Part shown: positions 17,890 through 25,906 of the stretch, piece after piece
Numbering within the stretch: position 1 is the first letter of the stretch
How the letters are laid out: each line of letters opens with the position of its first letter
Assembly: GCA_002169755.1 (NCBI GenBank)
Contig: NHIU01000014.1
Span: forward strand, 1 to 50,930
Origin: Candidatus Pelagibacter sp. TMED197
Lineage (GTDB): Bacteria; Pseudomonadota; Alphaproteobacteria; Pelagibacterales; Pelagibacteraceae
Direction: 5' to 3'
DNA length: 50,930 bases
Notes under the pieces: generated by a model
Told to the model about the DNA's origin: nothing
Database searches by the model: none
What the model saw: only the letters and a program-made list of their open reading frames with translations
Translations under genes and position numbers: made by a program

Positions 17890-18884
17890 AGAAGGCTTTA
17901 ATAACAGGTATCACAGGACAAGATGGTGCTTATCTAGCAAAAAATTTATTAGAAAAAGGATACAAAGTATATGGTGGTGAAAGAAGAACTACTACTAATA
18001 AGTATTGGCGATTAGATGAATTAGGTATTACAAAAGATGTAGAGTTTGTAGAACTAGATGTAATAGATCAAGCAAACATTAGAAGAGCAATAGAAAAATC
18101 AGAACCTGAAGTAGTATATAATCTAGCAGCACAATCATTTGTTGCCTTATCATTTGAGCAACCTGAACTTGCTACACTTATAGATGGTATGGGTGTGTTA
18201 AGAATATTAGAAAGTATAAGACAAGTAAATCACAGAATTAAATTTTATCAGGCATCCACAAGTGAGATGTTTGGTAAAGTAGCACAGATACCTCAAAACG
18301 AAAAGACACCTTTTCATCCTAGATCACCATATGGTTGTGCAAAACTATTTGGTCATGCTATAACCGTAAATTACAGAGAGGCATACGGTATCTTTGGTTG
18401 TTCAGGTATATTATTTAACCATGAAAGTCCTTTAAGAGGCACGGATTTTATAACAAGAAAAGTCACAAAAGGTCTTGCAAAATGGAAAAAAACAGGTGAA
18501 CATACATTAGTAGGTAATTTAGACGCAGTAAGAGATTGGGGTCACGCTGAAGACTTTGTTGAAGGTATGGTCACTATGATGAATATGAAAAGACCAGACG
18601 ACTATGTTCTTGCAACAGGTCAAACACATACCGTTAGACAATGGATTGATAAGTGTTTAGAATATGCAGGAATTAAACCATCCTGGGTTGGTAATTCTGT
18701 ATCTGATTATGCTACAGGTAGATTAATATTTAAATCAGATACTAGTAATTATAGACCTGCTGAAGTAGATATATTAAAAGGGGATGCTAAAAAAGCAAGA
18801 ACCGTACTTAACTGGAAACCTAAACATACATTTGATAGTCTAGTTAAAGATATGGTTGACGCTGATATGAGAAGATATGGATAA
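17886..18884 (+). CDS. gmd: GDP-mannose 4,6-dehydratase
   Basis: 332 residues, short-chain dehydrogenase fold. The N-terminal NADP site is GITGQDGAYLA, followed by GGERRTTTNKYWR, NLAAQS, the catalytic Thr/Ser region ASTSEMFG with its Glu, and the Tyr-x3-Lys pair in PYGCAKL. It converts GDP-D-mannose to GDP-4-keto-6-deoxy-D-mannose, the entry point for fucose, perosamine, rhamnose and colitose-type sugars. ATGA overlap with the ColD-like gene. Confident. Confidence 0.92.
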   Translation: MKKALITGITGQDGAYLAKNLLEKGYKVYGGERRTTTNKYWRLDELGITKDVEFVELDVIDQANIRRAIEKSEPEVVYNLAAQSFVALSFEQPELATLIDGMGVLRILESIRQVNHRIKFYQASTSEMFGKVAQIPQNEKTPFHPRSPYGCAKLFGHAITVNYREAYGIFGCSGILFNHESPLRGTDFITRKVTKGLAKWKKTGEHTLVGNLDAVRDWGHAEDFVEGMVTMMNMKRPDDYVLATGQTHTVRQWIDKCLEYAGIKPSWVGNSVSDYATGRLIFKSDTSNYRPAEVDILKGDAKKARTVLNWKPKHTFDSLVKDMVDADMRRYG

Positions 18885-19605
18885 AATATTTGTAAGTACA
18901 TTTAACATGAGTTTATATAAGTCTTATGCTCATAGGTTAATCTCAACATATACTGCTACACATCAAACAACTCCTATGATTGTTTATGTAGAGGATGATG
19001 TAAAGAAATATCCTAAACATCATTTAATAGAATTTAGAAATCTGTTTGAGAAAGAACCTTTAGTAAAACAATTTGTTGAAAGAAATAATCAAAGACCATT
19101 TGACGCTTACTACAAAGACGCTTGTAGATTCTCATACAAAGTATTTGCTCAAAAGGCAGCTAGTATAGACGAAAAAGGTAAAAGATTATTTTATGTTGAC
19201 GCAGATTGCGTATTTCAAAAGAGAATGCCAGATCAATGGTTTGACGCAGTATTAGGAGATAAGTTTGTTGCATTTTACGACAGACCTAATCAATATACAG
19301 AGACAGGTTTTATAGCATTTGATACAAGAAAAGAATGTACACAACAATTTTTTGACAAGTATGTTGAATGGTATATCAAAGATACGGTCTATGATTTACC
19401 TGCCTATACAGATTGTCATACATTTGACGCTACTAGAACATATATGGGAACATTTAAAAACGATTATTCTGAACAAAAATTAGGCGATGGTAAGAATGCT
19501 CATATTATGGCAAGACACGCTTTAATGAATGAATATATAGACCATAGAAAAGGTAATAGAAAAGAACAAAATAATAGTCCAGAATGGATTTCACAAAGGA
19601 TGTAA
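18877..19605 (+). CDS. GT-A type glycosyltransferase (putative)
   Basis: 242 residues. A DADCVF motif near residue 109 matches the metal- and nucleotide-sugar-binding DxD of GT-A enzymes, and an earlier FVSTFNMSLY segment fits the first strand. A later GFIAFDTR resembles acceptor-side strands of GT8/GT32-like proteins. It overlaps gmd by eight bases. Donor sugar unknown; a dideoxy sugar from the neighbouring genes is one possibility. Confidence 0.65.
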   Translation: MDKIFVSTFNMSLYKSYAHRLISTYTATHQTTPMIVYVEDDVKKYPKHHLIEFRNLFEKEPLVKQFVERNNQRPFDAYYKDACRFSYKVFAQKAASIDEKGKRLFYVDADCVFQKRMPDQWFDAVLGDKFVAFYDRPNQYTETGFIAFDTRKECTQQFFDKYVEWYIKDTVYDLPAYTDCHTFDATRTYMGTFKNDYSEQKLGDGKNAHIMARHALMNEYIDHRKGNRKEQNNSPEWISQRM

Positions 19606-19606
19606 T

Positions 19607-20005
19607 ATGGGAATAAAAGCAGGAAAGATATGGGGCAAAACTGAACTGATACACGCAAACGGTGTATTAGAATTTCATAGAATAGAATACAAAAAAAATG
19701 TTGCGTGTTCTAAACATAAACATGACTATAAATGGAATGGGTTTTTTATTGAGTCAGGTGAGATGATGGTTAGAGTATGGCAACAAGGAAGTCAACAAGG
19801 TCTGATAGACGAAACAATATTAAAAGCAGGTGATTTCACTAGAGTTAAACCAGGTTTATACCATGAGTTTATAGGTTTAGAAGATGGTGTAGCATTTGAA
19901 TTATATTGGGCAGAGTTTAGCCATGATGATATAACAAGAGAGTCTCAAGGTCATGCTGTAAACGAAGATGTATCGGCAATAGACAAAACATATGAGAATG
20001 AATAA
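19607..20005 (+). CDS. Cupin-domain protein
   Basis: 132 residues, single cupin barrel. Motif 1 has CSKHKHDYKWN and ESGEMMVRV, and motif 2 has GDFTRVKPGLYHEF. Histidines suited to metal binding are present in both. It may be a sugar-nucleotide epimerase or isomerase of the small WxcM/FdtA-like kind, or a metal-dependent oxygenase; the sequence does not decide. Start follows the previous stop by one base with an AAAGGATG upstream. Confidence 0.7.
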   Translation: MGIKAGKIWGKTELIHANGVLEFHRIEYKKNVACSKHKHDYKWNGFFIESGEMMVRVWQQGSQQGLIDETILKAGDFTRVKPGLYHEFIGLEDGVAFELYWAEFSHDDITRESQGHAVNEDVSAIDKTYENE

Positions 20006-20667
20006 TGATTAAAGTTTTTATAGGATACGATACAAAAGAAAAGGCAGCGTTTACTACCTTATCACATAGCATAATACAGAATAGTACAAAACCTGTATCT
20101 ATTACACCCATTGCATTAAGTAATTTAAAAGATGACTTTGTAAGAGAAAGAAATAAATTATCTTCAACAGAGTTTTCATTTAGTAGATTTCTAACACCAT
20201 ACTTAATGAACTATCAAGGTTGGGCATTGTTTATGGATTGTGATATGTTGATGGAGGCAGACATTGCTGAACTATGGCGATTAAGAGATGACAAATACGC
20301 AGTGCAAGTTTGTAAACATGATTACACACCAAAAAGTAGTGTTAAGTTTTTAAATCAAGTGCAGACGGTTTATCCTAAAAAGAACTGGTCTAGTTTTATG
20401 TTGATGAATTGTAAGAAGTGTACAGCACTAACACCTGACTATGTAAATAGAGCAAGTGGTTTAGAATTACATCAATTTAAATGGTTAGAAGGTGATCACT
20501 TAATAGGAGATTTACCTTTAGAGTGGAACTGGTTAGCAGGTGAATATGAACACAAAGATGATATTAAGAATGTTCATTTTACAGAGGGTGGTCCTTGGTT
20601 TAAAGAATATAAAGAGTGTGATTATTCGCAGAATTGGTTTAAATATTATAATGATACAAGGGTTTGA
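20005..20667 (+). CDS. GT-A glycosyltransferase, GT8-like
   Basis: 220 residues. The N-terminus MIKVFIGYDTKE, the S-x-S/T-EF-SFSRFL segment and FMDCDML (DxD) fit GT8-like glycosyltransferases found in marine phages. A C-terminal WLEGDHLIGDLPLEWNWL is typical of that subfamily. It starts on the cupin stop. Likely transfers a hexose to a phage or host glycan. Confidence 0.75.
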   Translation: MIKVFIGYDTKEKAAFTTLSHSIIQNSTKPVSITPIALSNLKDDFVRERNKLSSTEFSFSRFLTPYLMNYQGWALFMDCDMLMEADIAELWRLRDDKYAVQVCKHDYTPKSSVKFLNQVQTVYPKKNWSSFMLMNCKKCTALTPDYVNRASGLELHQFKWLEGDHLIGDLPLEWNWLAGEYEHKDDIKNVHFTEGGPWFKEYKECDYSQNWFKYYNDTRV

Positions 20668-21469
20668 AACTAGAGAAATAACAGATATACCTATTAGAGC
20701 ATTTGTCAAAAGTGCAGATGGCACTATTCATAAAAAAGTAAAGACGGTAGATCAATACGAAAATACAGAGTGGCCTTCATTTAAAGATTTTAGTTTACCT
20801 ATTGCAGTATTTGGTGTATTAAGAGGTACTGGTGATCTTATAAAACATTGTATGGCAAAACCACAAGTATTTTTTTATTTTGACCATGCTTATAGATTTG
20901 GTAAAAGACATGGGTCTGGATTACTAAATGAAAAGATTTACAGAATAACTAGAAACGATTTCTCATTAACTTACATTGATAAATTAGAAAAAGACGATTA
21001 CGATAGAATAGAAAAGTACAAGAAACATATAGATATAAAACCTTGGAAAAAAGAAGGTAAATATATTTTAGTATTACCACCATCAGAACACGCAAAGAAA
21101 TTTTATGGTTGTCCTGATTGGGAAGAAGATACAATAATGCAGATTAAAAGTGTAACTAAAAGAGAGATTGTGGTAAGACAAAAGAACTCAACAGACTCAT
21201 TAGAAAAACAATTAGAAGAGGCATTTGCCTGTGTATCATTTAACACAACAGCTTGTATAGACGCATTATTAAATGGTGTGCCTAGTTTCGTAGATGGTAT
21301 TTCATGTGGGTTACCTGTTTCAAAAACAAATTTATTAGAGATAGAACAACCACATTATGCAGAGGATAGACAAAAGTGGATAGATAGTTTACTTGCTAAT
21401 CAATTTACAATGTCAGAGATAGAAAATGGAGTTGCATATAAAAAAGTAAGTGCATGGAGATTTGCGTGA
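20651..21469 (+). CDS. GT-B-like protein, paralogue family member 2
   Basis: 272 residues from ATG 20651. An earlier ATG at 20540 would overlap the previous gene by 128 bases and adds a non-conserved basic stretch, so I reject it. The core shows YILVLPPSEH, EIVVRQKN, then SFNTTACIDALLNGVPSFVDG and W-x-SLLANQFTMSEIENGVAY. The last two segments recur in the gene at 21582, so the pair are paralogues. Probably glycosyltransferase-related. Confidence 0.65.
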   Translation: MIQGFETREITDIPIRAFVKSADGTIHKKVKTVDQYENTEWPSFKDFSLPIAVFGVLRGTGDLIKHCMAKPQVFFYFDHAYRFGKRHGSGLLNEKIYRITRNDFSLTYIDKLEKDDYDRIEKYKKHIDIKPWKKEGKYILVLPPSEHAKKFYGCPDWEEDTIMQIKSVTKREIVVRQKNSTDSLEKQLEEAFACVSFNTTACIDALLNGVPSFVDGISCGLPVSKTNLLEIEQPHYAEDRQKWIDSLLANQFTMSEIENGVAYKKVSAWRFA

Positions 21470-21585
21470 TCTGGCTTTGTTTAGGAATTGTAATAGTGTT
21501 AATTTTAAGAAGTGAAGCACCACAACATAAAAGTGAAGAAGACAAGTTTAAAGACCCTTGGAACTGGACAGGATTTGGCGGATGA
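21466..21585 (+). CDS. Small membrane protein
   Basis: 39 residues from GTG 21466, overlapping the previous stop and the next ATG (both ATGA/GTGA type). It has one hydrophobic helix at the N-terminus (IWLCLGIVIVLIL) and a charged tail ending in WNWTGFGG. The tight fit between two paralogues supports it as real. Function unknown. Confidence 0.55.
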   Translation: MIWLCLGIVIVLILRSEAPQHKSEEDKFKDPWNWTGFGG

Positions 21586-22400
21586 TTATAACTCACAAAA
21601 TGAAATGGGATAAATGTTTATCGCATGAGATATGGCCACATATAGAAAAGGGTTGGCAAGATGAAGATAAAGAGATACATTTTTTTTGGGGATTAGGTGG
21701 TGCAAATAGAGAACTAATTAAAGATTGTATAGTGAATAAAAAAGAATGGTGGTATGTTGATGTAGGTTATTTTACTCAACAGATAACAAGATACCCAGCA
21801 CCTAAAATACATGATTACGATAAGACATATTTTAGAATAGTCAAAGGTGATATTCATAGTAATAAAGGTAAAGTAGGACCTGGTAGAAGAATAGTTGATT
21901 TAGAAAGTAAAGGTATTGATGTCACATTTAAAGGTTGGAATATGGGCGAAACAAAACATATACTTTTATGTCCATCTTCAGATACGGTGACAAGAGAATG
22001 TAATGGTATGTCGCAAGAAGAATATATACAACAAGTCACAAAAGATTTAAAACAACATACTAATAGAGAGATTAGAGTAAGAAATAAACCACGACCAGGT
22101 AATGAGTGGTGGGAAACAGATATAAAAGATGATTTAAAAGATTGTCATTGTTTGGTTACAAATATGAGTTTGGCAGCCATAGACGCAGTAATGAATAAAG
22201 TGCCTGCTATATGTGAAGGTCAAAATGTTGCATGGCCAATAACTTCAAGGCACCCTAAATATGTAGAAAAACCTTTTAGACCAGGCCGAAAGACAATGAA
22301 TGAGTGGATTAAATTCGTAGTAGAGAATCAATTTACAATAGAAGAAATGTCTAATGGCGTGGCATACGAAACTTTAAAACATCAATATGGGCCAGAATAA
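21582..22400 (+). CDS. GT-B-like protein, paralogue family member 3
   Basis: 272 residues from ATG 21582, which overlaps the previous TGA. It shares the architecture of 20651: HILLCPSSDT, EIRVRNKP, CLVTNMSLAAIDAVMNKVPAICEG and W-x-KFVVENQFTIEEMSNGVAYE. The phage seems to have duplicated this transferase-like module. The late strand with Ala-Asp/Ala-Ile-Asp and the 'NKVPA' turn fit the nucleotide-binding half of GT-B folds. Substrate unknown. Confidence 0.65.
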   Translation: MIITHKMKWDKCLSHEIWPHIEKGWQDEDKEIHFFWGLGGANRELIKDCIVNKKEWWYVDVGYFTQQITRYPAPKIHDYDKTYFRIVKGDIHSNKGKVGPGRRIVDLESKGIDVTFKGWNMGETKHILLCPSSDTVTRECNGMSQEEYIQQVTKDLKQHTNREIRVRNKPRPGNEWWETDIKDDLKDCHCLVTNMSLAAIDAVMNKVPAICEGQNVAWPITSRHPKYVEKPFRPGRKTMNEWIKFVVENQFTIEEMSNGVAYETLKHQYGPE

Positions 22401-23079
22401 TTTTATATGTGTACTTTGGGGTGCAAAATATTCAGAGAAGTATGTAGAAACTCTTTACAATATGGTAAAGAGAAATACAACTTTACCTTTTAACTTCTAT
22501 TGTTTATCAGACCGAGATCATAACGCATTTTCAGAAAACATTAAACCAATAAGAATACCAGACCCACAATTACAACACTGGTGGAATAAAATGCACCTGT
22601 ATAATCCTGAATTAGGTTTAGAGGGTAATTGTTTATATATTGATTTAGATGTAGTTATTGTAGGCAACCTAGATGAGTTTTTTACATATGGTAAAGATGA
22701 AGATTTTTGCGTGATTAGAGACTTTGGTCAACCTACTACAACAATAAATTCTAGTGTGTTAAGATTTAATCAGAAACATCATAATCATATATGGAAAACA
22801 TATATTGAAAGAAAAGATACATTTGATAAATTACATGGTGATCAAAATGTAATTACAGATTTGATGTGGGAACATAAACAGAAAGTTTACTTTCCTGATG
22901 AGTGGACATATTCATACAAATGGCCTGAAAGAGGCAAACCTAAAAAGTACGACAAATATAAACCTGATCAACATCCATTAAAGACAGATAGTAAGATATG
23001 TGTATTTCATGGTCACCCTAATCCAGACTATGCCATGAAGTATCAGAGTGGTGAATGGATTAAAGATTTATGGCGATAG
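22387..23079 (+). CDS. GT-A glycosyltransferase (putative)
   Basis: 230 residues. FICVLWGAKYSEKYV is the first strand of a GT-A domain, NKMHLY and CLYIDLDVVIVGN carry the DxD metal motif, and HGDQNVITDLM and FHGHPNP near the end complete the GT8-like pattern. It is the third GT-A in the cluster. Overlaps by 14 bases with the previous gene. Confidence 0.78.
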   Translation: MGQNNFICVLWGAKYSEKYVETLYNMVKRNTTLPFNFYCLSDRDHNAFSENIKPIRIPDPQLQHWWNKMHLYNPELGLEGNCLYIDLDVVIVGNLDEFFTYGKDEDFCVIRDFGQPTTTINSSVLRFNQKHHNHIWKTYIERKDTFDKLHGDQNVITDLMWEHKQKVYFPDEWTYSYKWPERGKPKKYDKYKPDQHPLKTDSKICVFHGHPNPDYAMKYQSGEWIKDLWR

Positions 23080-23504
23080 TAGAAAACTTTGATCCTGGTA
23101 AATACTTACAAGCAAAGAAACGATATTGTCCTAGATACTTCTATGGTCACAGAGGTTTTAACATACCTGTACAAGTAGTTGATATAACTAAACTTACATA
23201 TATTCCTAGAGAGATAGGTAAGACCTATATTAAACATCATTTAATCAATCCATTAGTAGTGTGTAAAATAACACCTGAAAGATGGCAAGGCGAAAAGATA
23301 GGTAATATACCTTATAGAAATCCTAGTACAATTATCAAAATTAACGAAGATGGTTTTATATATGTGGCAAGTAGAGGTTGCAAAAGGATTATGAGCATGC
23401 TAGAGAATGGTTATAGGTTTGTTGATGCCTATGTGTTAGATGATATGCAGACCTGCTTTGAACTAGGCACACAATTAGTTAATGAATACAACGAATCTTT
23501 ATAG
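23070..23504 (+). CDS. ParB-like domain protein closing the glycan cluster
   Basis: 144 residues. NPLVVCKITPERW, then FIYVASRGCKRIMSMLENGYRFVDAYV resembles the ParB-N/Srx strand-helix (G-x-K/R-R, here GCKRI) seen also in the gene at 10970. No helix-turn-helix is visible. It overlaps the last transferase by ten bases. Function unknown; ParB-fold proteins can be nucleotide-binding (CTP) switches, but the needed motif is not certain here. Confidence 0.55.
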   Translation: MAIVENFDPGKYLQAKKRYCPRYFYGHRGFNIPVQVVDITKLTYIPREIGKTYIKHHLINPLVVCKITPERWQGEKIGNIPYRNPSTIIKINEDGFIYVASRGCKRIMSMLENGYRFVDAYVLDDMQTCFELGTQLVNEYNESL

Positions 23505-23587
23505 ATGTTCACGCTTTGTTCTTCTATGTGCGTCAAAATGCGCCCTCTAAAATATTAAAAACCTAGTAAAATCAACAGGAATAGTGC

Positions 23588-23616
23588 TTGTTTAATATCC
23601 TAATATAGTGTATATT
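23588..23616 (+). promoter_or_regulatory. Sigma70-like promoter
   Basis: TTGTTT (23588-23593), 17 bp, TATATT (23611-23616), eight bases before ATG 23625. It lies in a 120-base gap that otherwise shows no gene. The gap starts with the glycan cluster's last stop, so this promoter separates the accessory genes from it. Confidence 0.65.
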
Positions 23617-23624
23617 ATACGTAT

Positions 23625-24080
23625 ATGACACAAAAACTTACAAAAAATAATACTTTTAATTTAGTGTACAAAAGAGAATACCAAGATAGTGAAGATTATG
23701 ATTTCTTTCCTATCTATTATACAATATTCAGAAATGTACCTATTAAACATTTAAAGACTTTAAATACTAAATCAAATTTTAAAAAAGTAAAAACTTTCTG
23801 TGATAAAAATTTTATTGAAACTGCTACGAATGCTACAAATCATAGTGAGGTAGAAATACTTACTGGTGATGAATATTACAGAACCTATGAAGATGAGTTT
23901 GGTGGTGATATTACTGAATATGATAAATCATTTTTTAATGATTATGGTCAGTTATGGAATACTAGACAATTCTTTAAATACGATTTTGCGCCTGACTTAA
24001 CAAAAAGTTTAGACGCTAGAACTTACAAAAATGAACTAAAAAGAGAAGGAGGAAATACATATGGCAAAAGTAGAAACTAA
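23625..24080 (+). CDS. Hypothetical protein
   Basis: 151 residues, acidic, Asp/Tyr/Phe-rich, soluble, no recognised domain. First gene after a promoter with nearly no leader. Overlaps the next gene by 20 bases, where a strong AGGAGG ribosome site lies. Function unknown. Confidence 0.75.
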   Translation: MTQKLTKNNTFNLVYKREYQDSEDYDFFPIYYTIFRNVPIKHLKTLNTKSNFKKVKTFCDKNFIETATNATNHSEVEILTGDEYYRTYEDEFGGDITEYDKSFFNDYGQLWNTRQFFKYDFAPDLTKSLDARTYKNELKREGGNTYGKSRN

Positions 24081-24522
24081 TGTATATACATTTAAAGATG
24101 ATGTAGGTAAAAACCTATACAGATCAAAAAAATACTATACACTTGTTGTTGAACAAGATGTATTGGCAAAAGATAAAGACGAGGCAGATCAAAAGTTTTT
24201 AGACTTTGGTGGACTAGATCATAGTAAAATCAGAGACGACTTAACACAAACAAGTGATGGTGTTGAAACTTATGTTGTTGACGCTAACTATACTGATACT
24301 GATAATACAAAATATATTGGTAAAGTAAAATATGATACTGACTCATACAATCAAACTTTAGAAGAGGCGATTGAAAATGAAGATATCCATATTGACAATT
24401 ATGCTGATGAAGACGAACCTCATCAATTAACTAAAATTAAATTAGTTGATCATGGTACTAAAGAAGAATCAGATATTGATGTTGCTATTAATTTAGAAAA
24501 TGAAAGTAAACTAGGAAAATAA
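24061..24522 (+). CDS. Hypothetical acidic protein
   Basis: 153 residues, Asp/Glu-rich (very low pI) with alternating strands, no membrane segment. Strong ribosome site GAAGGAGG before ATG 24061. Overlaps the next gene by one base. Such acidic early phage proteins are sometimes DNA mimics, but nothing here proves it. Confidence 0.75.
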   Translation: MAKVETNVYTFKDDVGKNLYRSKKYYTLVVEQDVLAKDKDEADQKFLDFGGLDHSKIRDDLTQTSDGVETYVVDANYTDTDNTKYIGKVKYDTDSYNQTLEEAIENEDIHIDNYADEDEPHQLTKIKLVDHGTKEESDIDVAINLENESKLGK

Positions 24523-24923
24523 TGAACGGATACTTTGCTATACAATTAGATAAACAGAGTTGTAATGCAGTTAAGAAAAGTGCTACAATGCCTGTTATAG
24601 TTTCAGATCATATAACACTTGCATATAAACCTGTTAAAGAAGTTTATGACAAATACTCTAAACTTATAGGTAAAAAAGTAGGTGCTATGATTAAAGGTTA
24701 TAGATCAAATGCTAATATTGAAGCATTTTGGGTTGGCGATATGTTCTTATTAGAAGATGACAAAAAGATTAAGAGAAACGACAATGGTGCTGCTCACATA
24801 ACACTTTCACATAAGAAAGGTTATAAACAAGGTGACGCAAATTCTATGTTTACAAAACCAGATTTAAAGATTAAAAGATATGGTTACGTAGAGGGAAAGG
24901 TGAAGTACTTTAAATATGGGTGA
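24522..24923 (+). CDS. 2H phosphoesterase-like protein (possible Acb1-like or RNA cyclic phosphodiesterase)
   Basis: 133 residues with two copies of the His-x-Thr motif: H30-I-T32 in DHITLAYKP and H92-I-T94 in AHITLSHKKG, the signature of the 2H phosphoesterase superfamily (LigT, CPDase, T4 57B/Acb1). These enzymes cut 2',3'-cyclic or 2'-5'/3'-5' cyclic nucleotide bonds. Small phage members include Acb1, which degrades cyclic oligonucleotide signals of CBASS, so a counter-defence role is possible but unproven. Its place among small accessory genes fits such a role. Confidence 0.72.
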   Translation: MNGYFAIQLDKQSCNAVKKSATMPVIVSDHITLAYKPVKEVYDKYSKLIGKKVGAMIKGYRSNANIEAFWVGDMFLLEDDKKIKRNDNGAAHITLSHKKGYKQGDANSMFTKPDLKIKRYGYVEGKVKYFKYG

Positions 24924-25089
24924 TACATTACAATTGATTCTATTACTTTTTATAATGTTAGGGTTAGCATATTGTATTTCCCTAACAATTAGTGCTGAAA
25001 TAACGCTTGACAAAATTAGTAAAGAGTGCGATAATATAAAGAAACATTTAAATGAAATCATTAAAAAGATCACAAAAAGAGATATATAA
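24916..25089 (+). CDS. Small membrane protein
   Basis: 57 residues. One transmembrane helix (LILLLFIMLGLAYCISLTI, about residues 7-25) then a Lys-rich amphipathic tail. It starts just inside the end of the previous gene and runs 38 bases into the next, where a promoter also lies. Function unknown. Confidence 0.55.
   Translation: MGDTLQLILLLFIMLGLAYCISLTISAEITLDKISKECDNIKKHLNEIIKKITKRDI
25007..25035 (+). promoter_or_regulatory. Sigma70-like promoter inside a small gene
   Basis: TTGACA (25007-25012), 17 bp, GATAAT (25030-25035), 16 bases before ATG 25052. It lies within the coding region of the small membrane protein. Confidence 0.65.
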
Positions 25090-25336
25090 AAGTATAAACA
25101 GACCGTCTTTCAAAAAGACACTTATGGGTTTTTCATTACCCGATTTAACACTAGACATTAATGGTCTTAAAAGAAATTCTATACCTACGAGTGATAGGAT
25201 CCCAGGCGCTTGTGTAAAGAGAACTTTACCTAAAGCAAAAATGCCTGCTGGTAAAACAATCGGTATCGCTTACAACAAAGGTAATTATCAAGTTGTTGAC
25301 GCTGCTGATTTTAAAACAATGGGAAGGAAAGTATGA
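25052..25336 (+). CDS. Hypothetical basic protein
   Basis: 94 residues, Lys/Arg-rich, with a central PTSDRIPGACVKRT segment and a C-terminal beta-like region (TIGIAYNKGNYQVV). No membrane segment. Probably a small nucleic-acid-binding or structural protein; no family recognised. Own promoter upstream; ATGA-type overlap with the next gene. Confidence 0.7.
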   Translation: MKSLKRSQKEIYKSINRPSFKKTLMGFSLPDLTLDINGLKRNSIPTSDRIPGACVKRTLPKAKMPAGKTIGIAYNKGNYQVVDAADFKTMGRKV

Positions 25337-25596
25337 TAAGAGCATACATGATAATAATCACTATGGTGATTTGTTTCTTAACACTAGGCGGAAGTTTAAT
25401 GGCAGATGAGAAGAATACAAAGACTTTAAGTGAGATAGGTAATGATGTAAAACAAATACCTACAAAAGTATCTACTCATTTACAAAACGAGTGGATTAAG
25501 ACTAAAGAGTATCAAAAAGAAGGTTGGGCTGAAAGTAAGGCACAATTTATTAGAACAAAAGAAAAGTTAGTTTCATTGTTCAAAGGTAACAAATAA
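25333..25596 (+). CDS. Small secreted protein
   Basis: 87 residues. A hydrophobic N-terminus (AYMIIITMVICFLTLGGSLMA) is a likely signal peptide, and the mature ~63 residues are a charged amphipathic helix with several Trp. Coupled to the next gene by TAATG. Function unknown; an envelope role is inferred from export. Confidence 0.65.
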   Translation: MIRAYMIIITMVICFLTLGGSLMADEKNTKTLSEIGNDVKQIPTKVSTHLQNEWIKTKEYQKEGWAESKAQFIRTKEKLVSLFKGNK

Positions 25597-25802
25597 TGAA
25601 CGGCGACTTTGTATATACTAGTGCCAATGATGGCACTAGTTTAATTAGACCTGTCACTGCTAGAGCAGAGACTTGGTTTAAGAAAAACAATATAATCTCA
25701 AAGGTAATTGACAATACTGAAGATTATTATGTGATAAAATCTGTTGACGGACCTGATTTATGTCAAAAAATAAGAGAATCAGGCATGGATTTTACAAGTT
25801 AA
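25596..25802 (+). CDS. Small hypothetical protein
   Basis: 68 residues, mixed alpha/beta, soluble, no motif recognised. Starts on the previous stop. A sigma70-like promoter follows in the gap after it. Confidence 0.65.
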   Translation: MNGDFVYTSANDGTSLIRPVTARAETWFKKNNIISKVIDNTEDYYVIKSVDGPDLCQKIRESGMDFTS

Positions 25803-25839
25803 ATGCCAGAAGTGTTGATTTTATTGACTATTTTGGGGG

Positions 25840-25868
25840 TTGACAACAATGTTAAAAACTGATATACT
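25840..25868 (+). promoter_or_regulatory. Sigma70-like promoter
   Basis: TTGACA (25840-25845), 17 bp, TATACT (25863-25868). The gene start at 25907 has a TGGGAGG ribosome site. An ATG at 25879 would open a 12-codon leader ORF that overlaps the gene start; it may be chance. Confidence 0.75.
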
Positions 25869-25906
25869 AATAACAAATATGACAAAACTATGGGAGGTCT
25901 TATATT

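Noticed and set aside
20540..20650. Upstream ATG extension of the gene at 20651
   Set aside because: It would overlap the previous transferase by 128 bases and encodes a shadow of that frame.
23505..23587. Possible gene or tRNA in the 120-base gap after the glycan island
   Set aside because: Only a 14-codon ORF and no stable fold; the gap seems to be just the promoter region.
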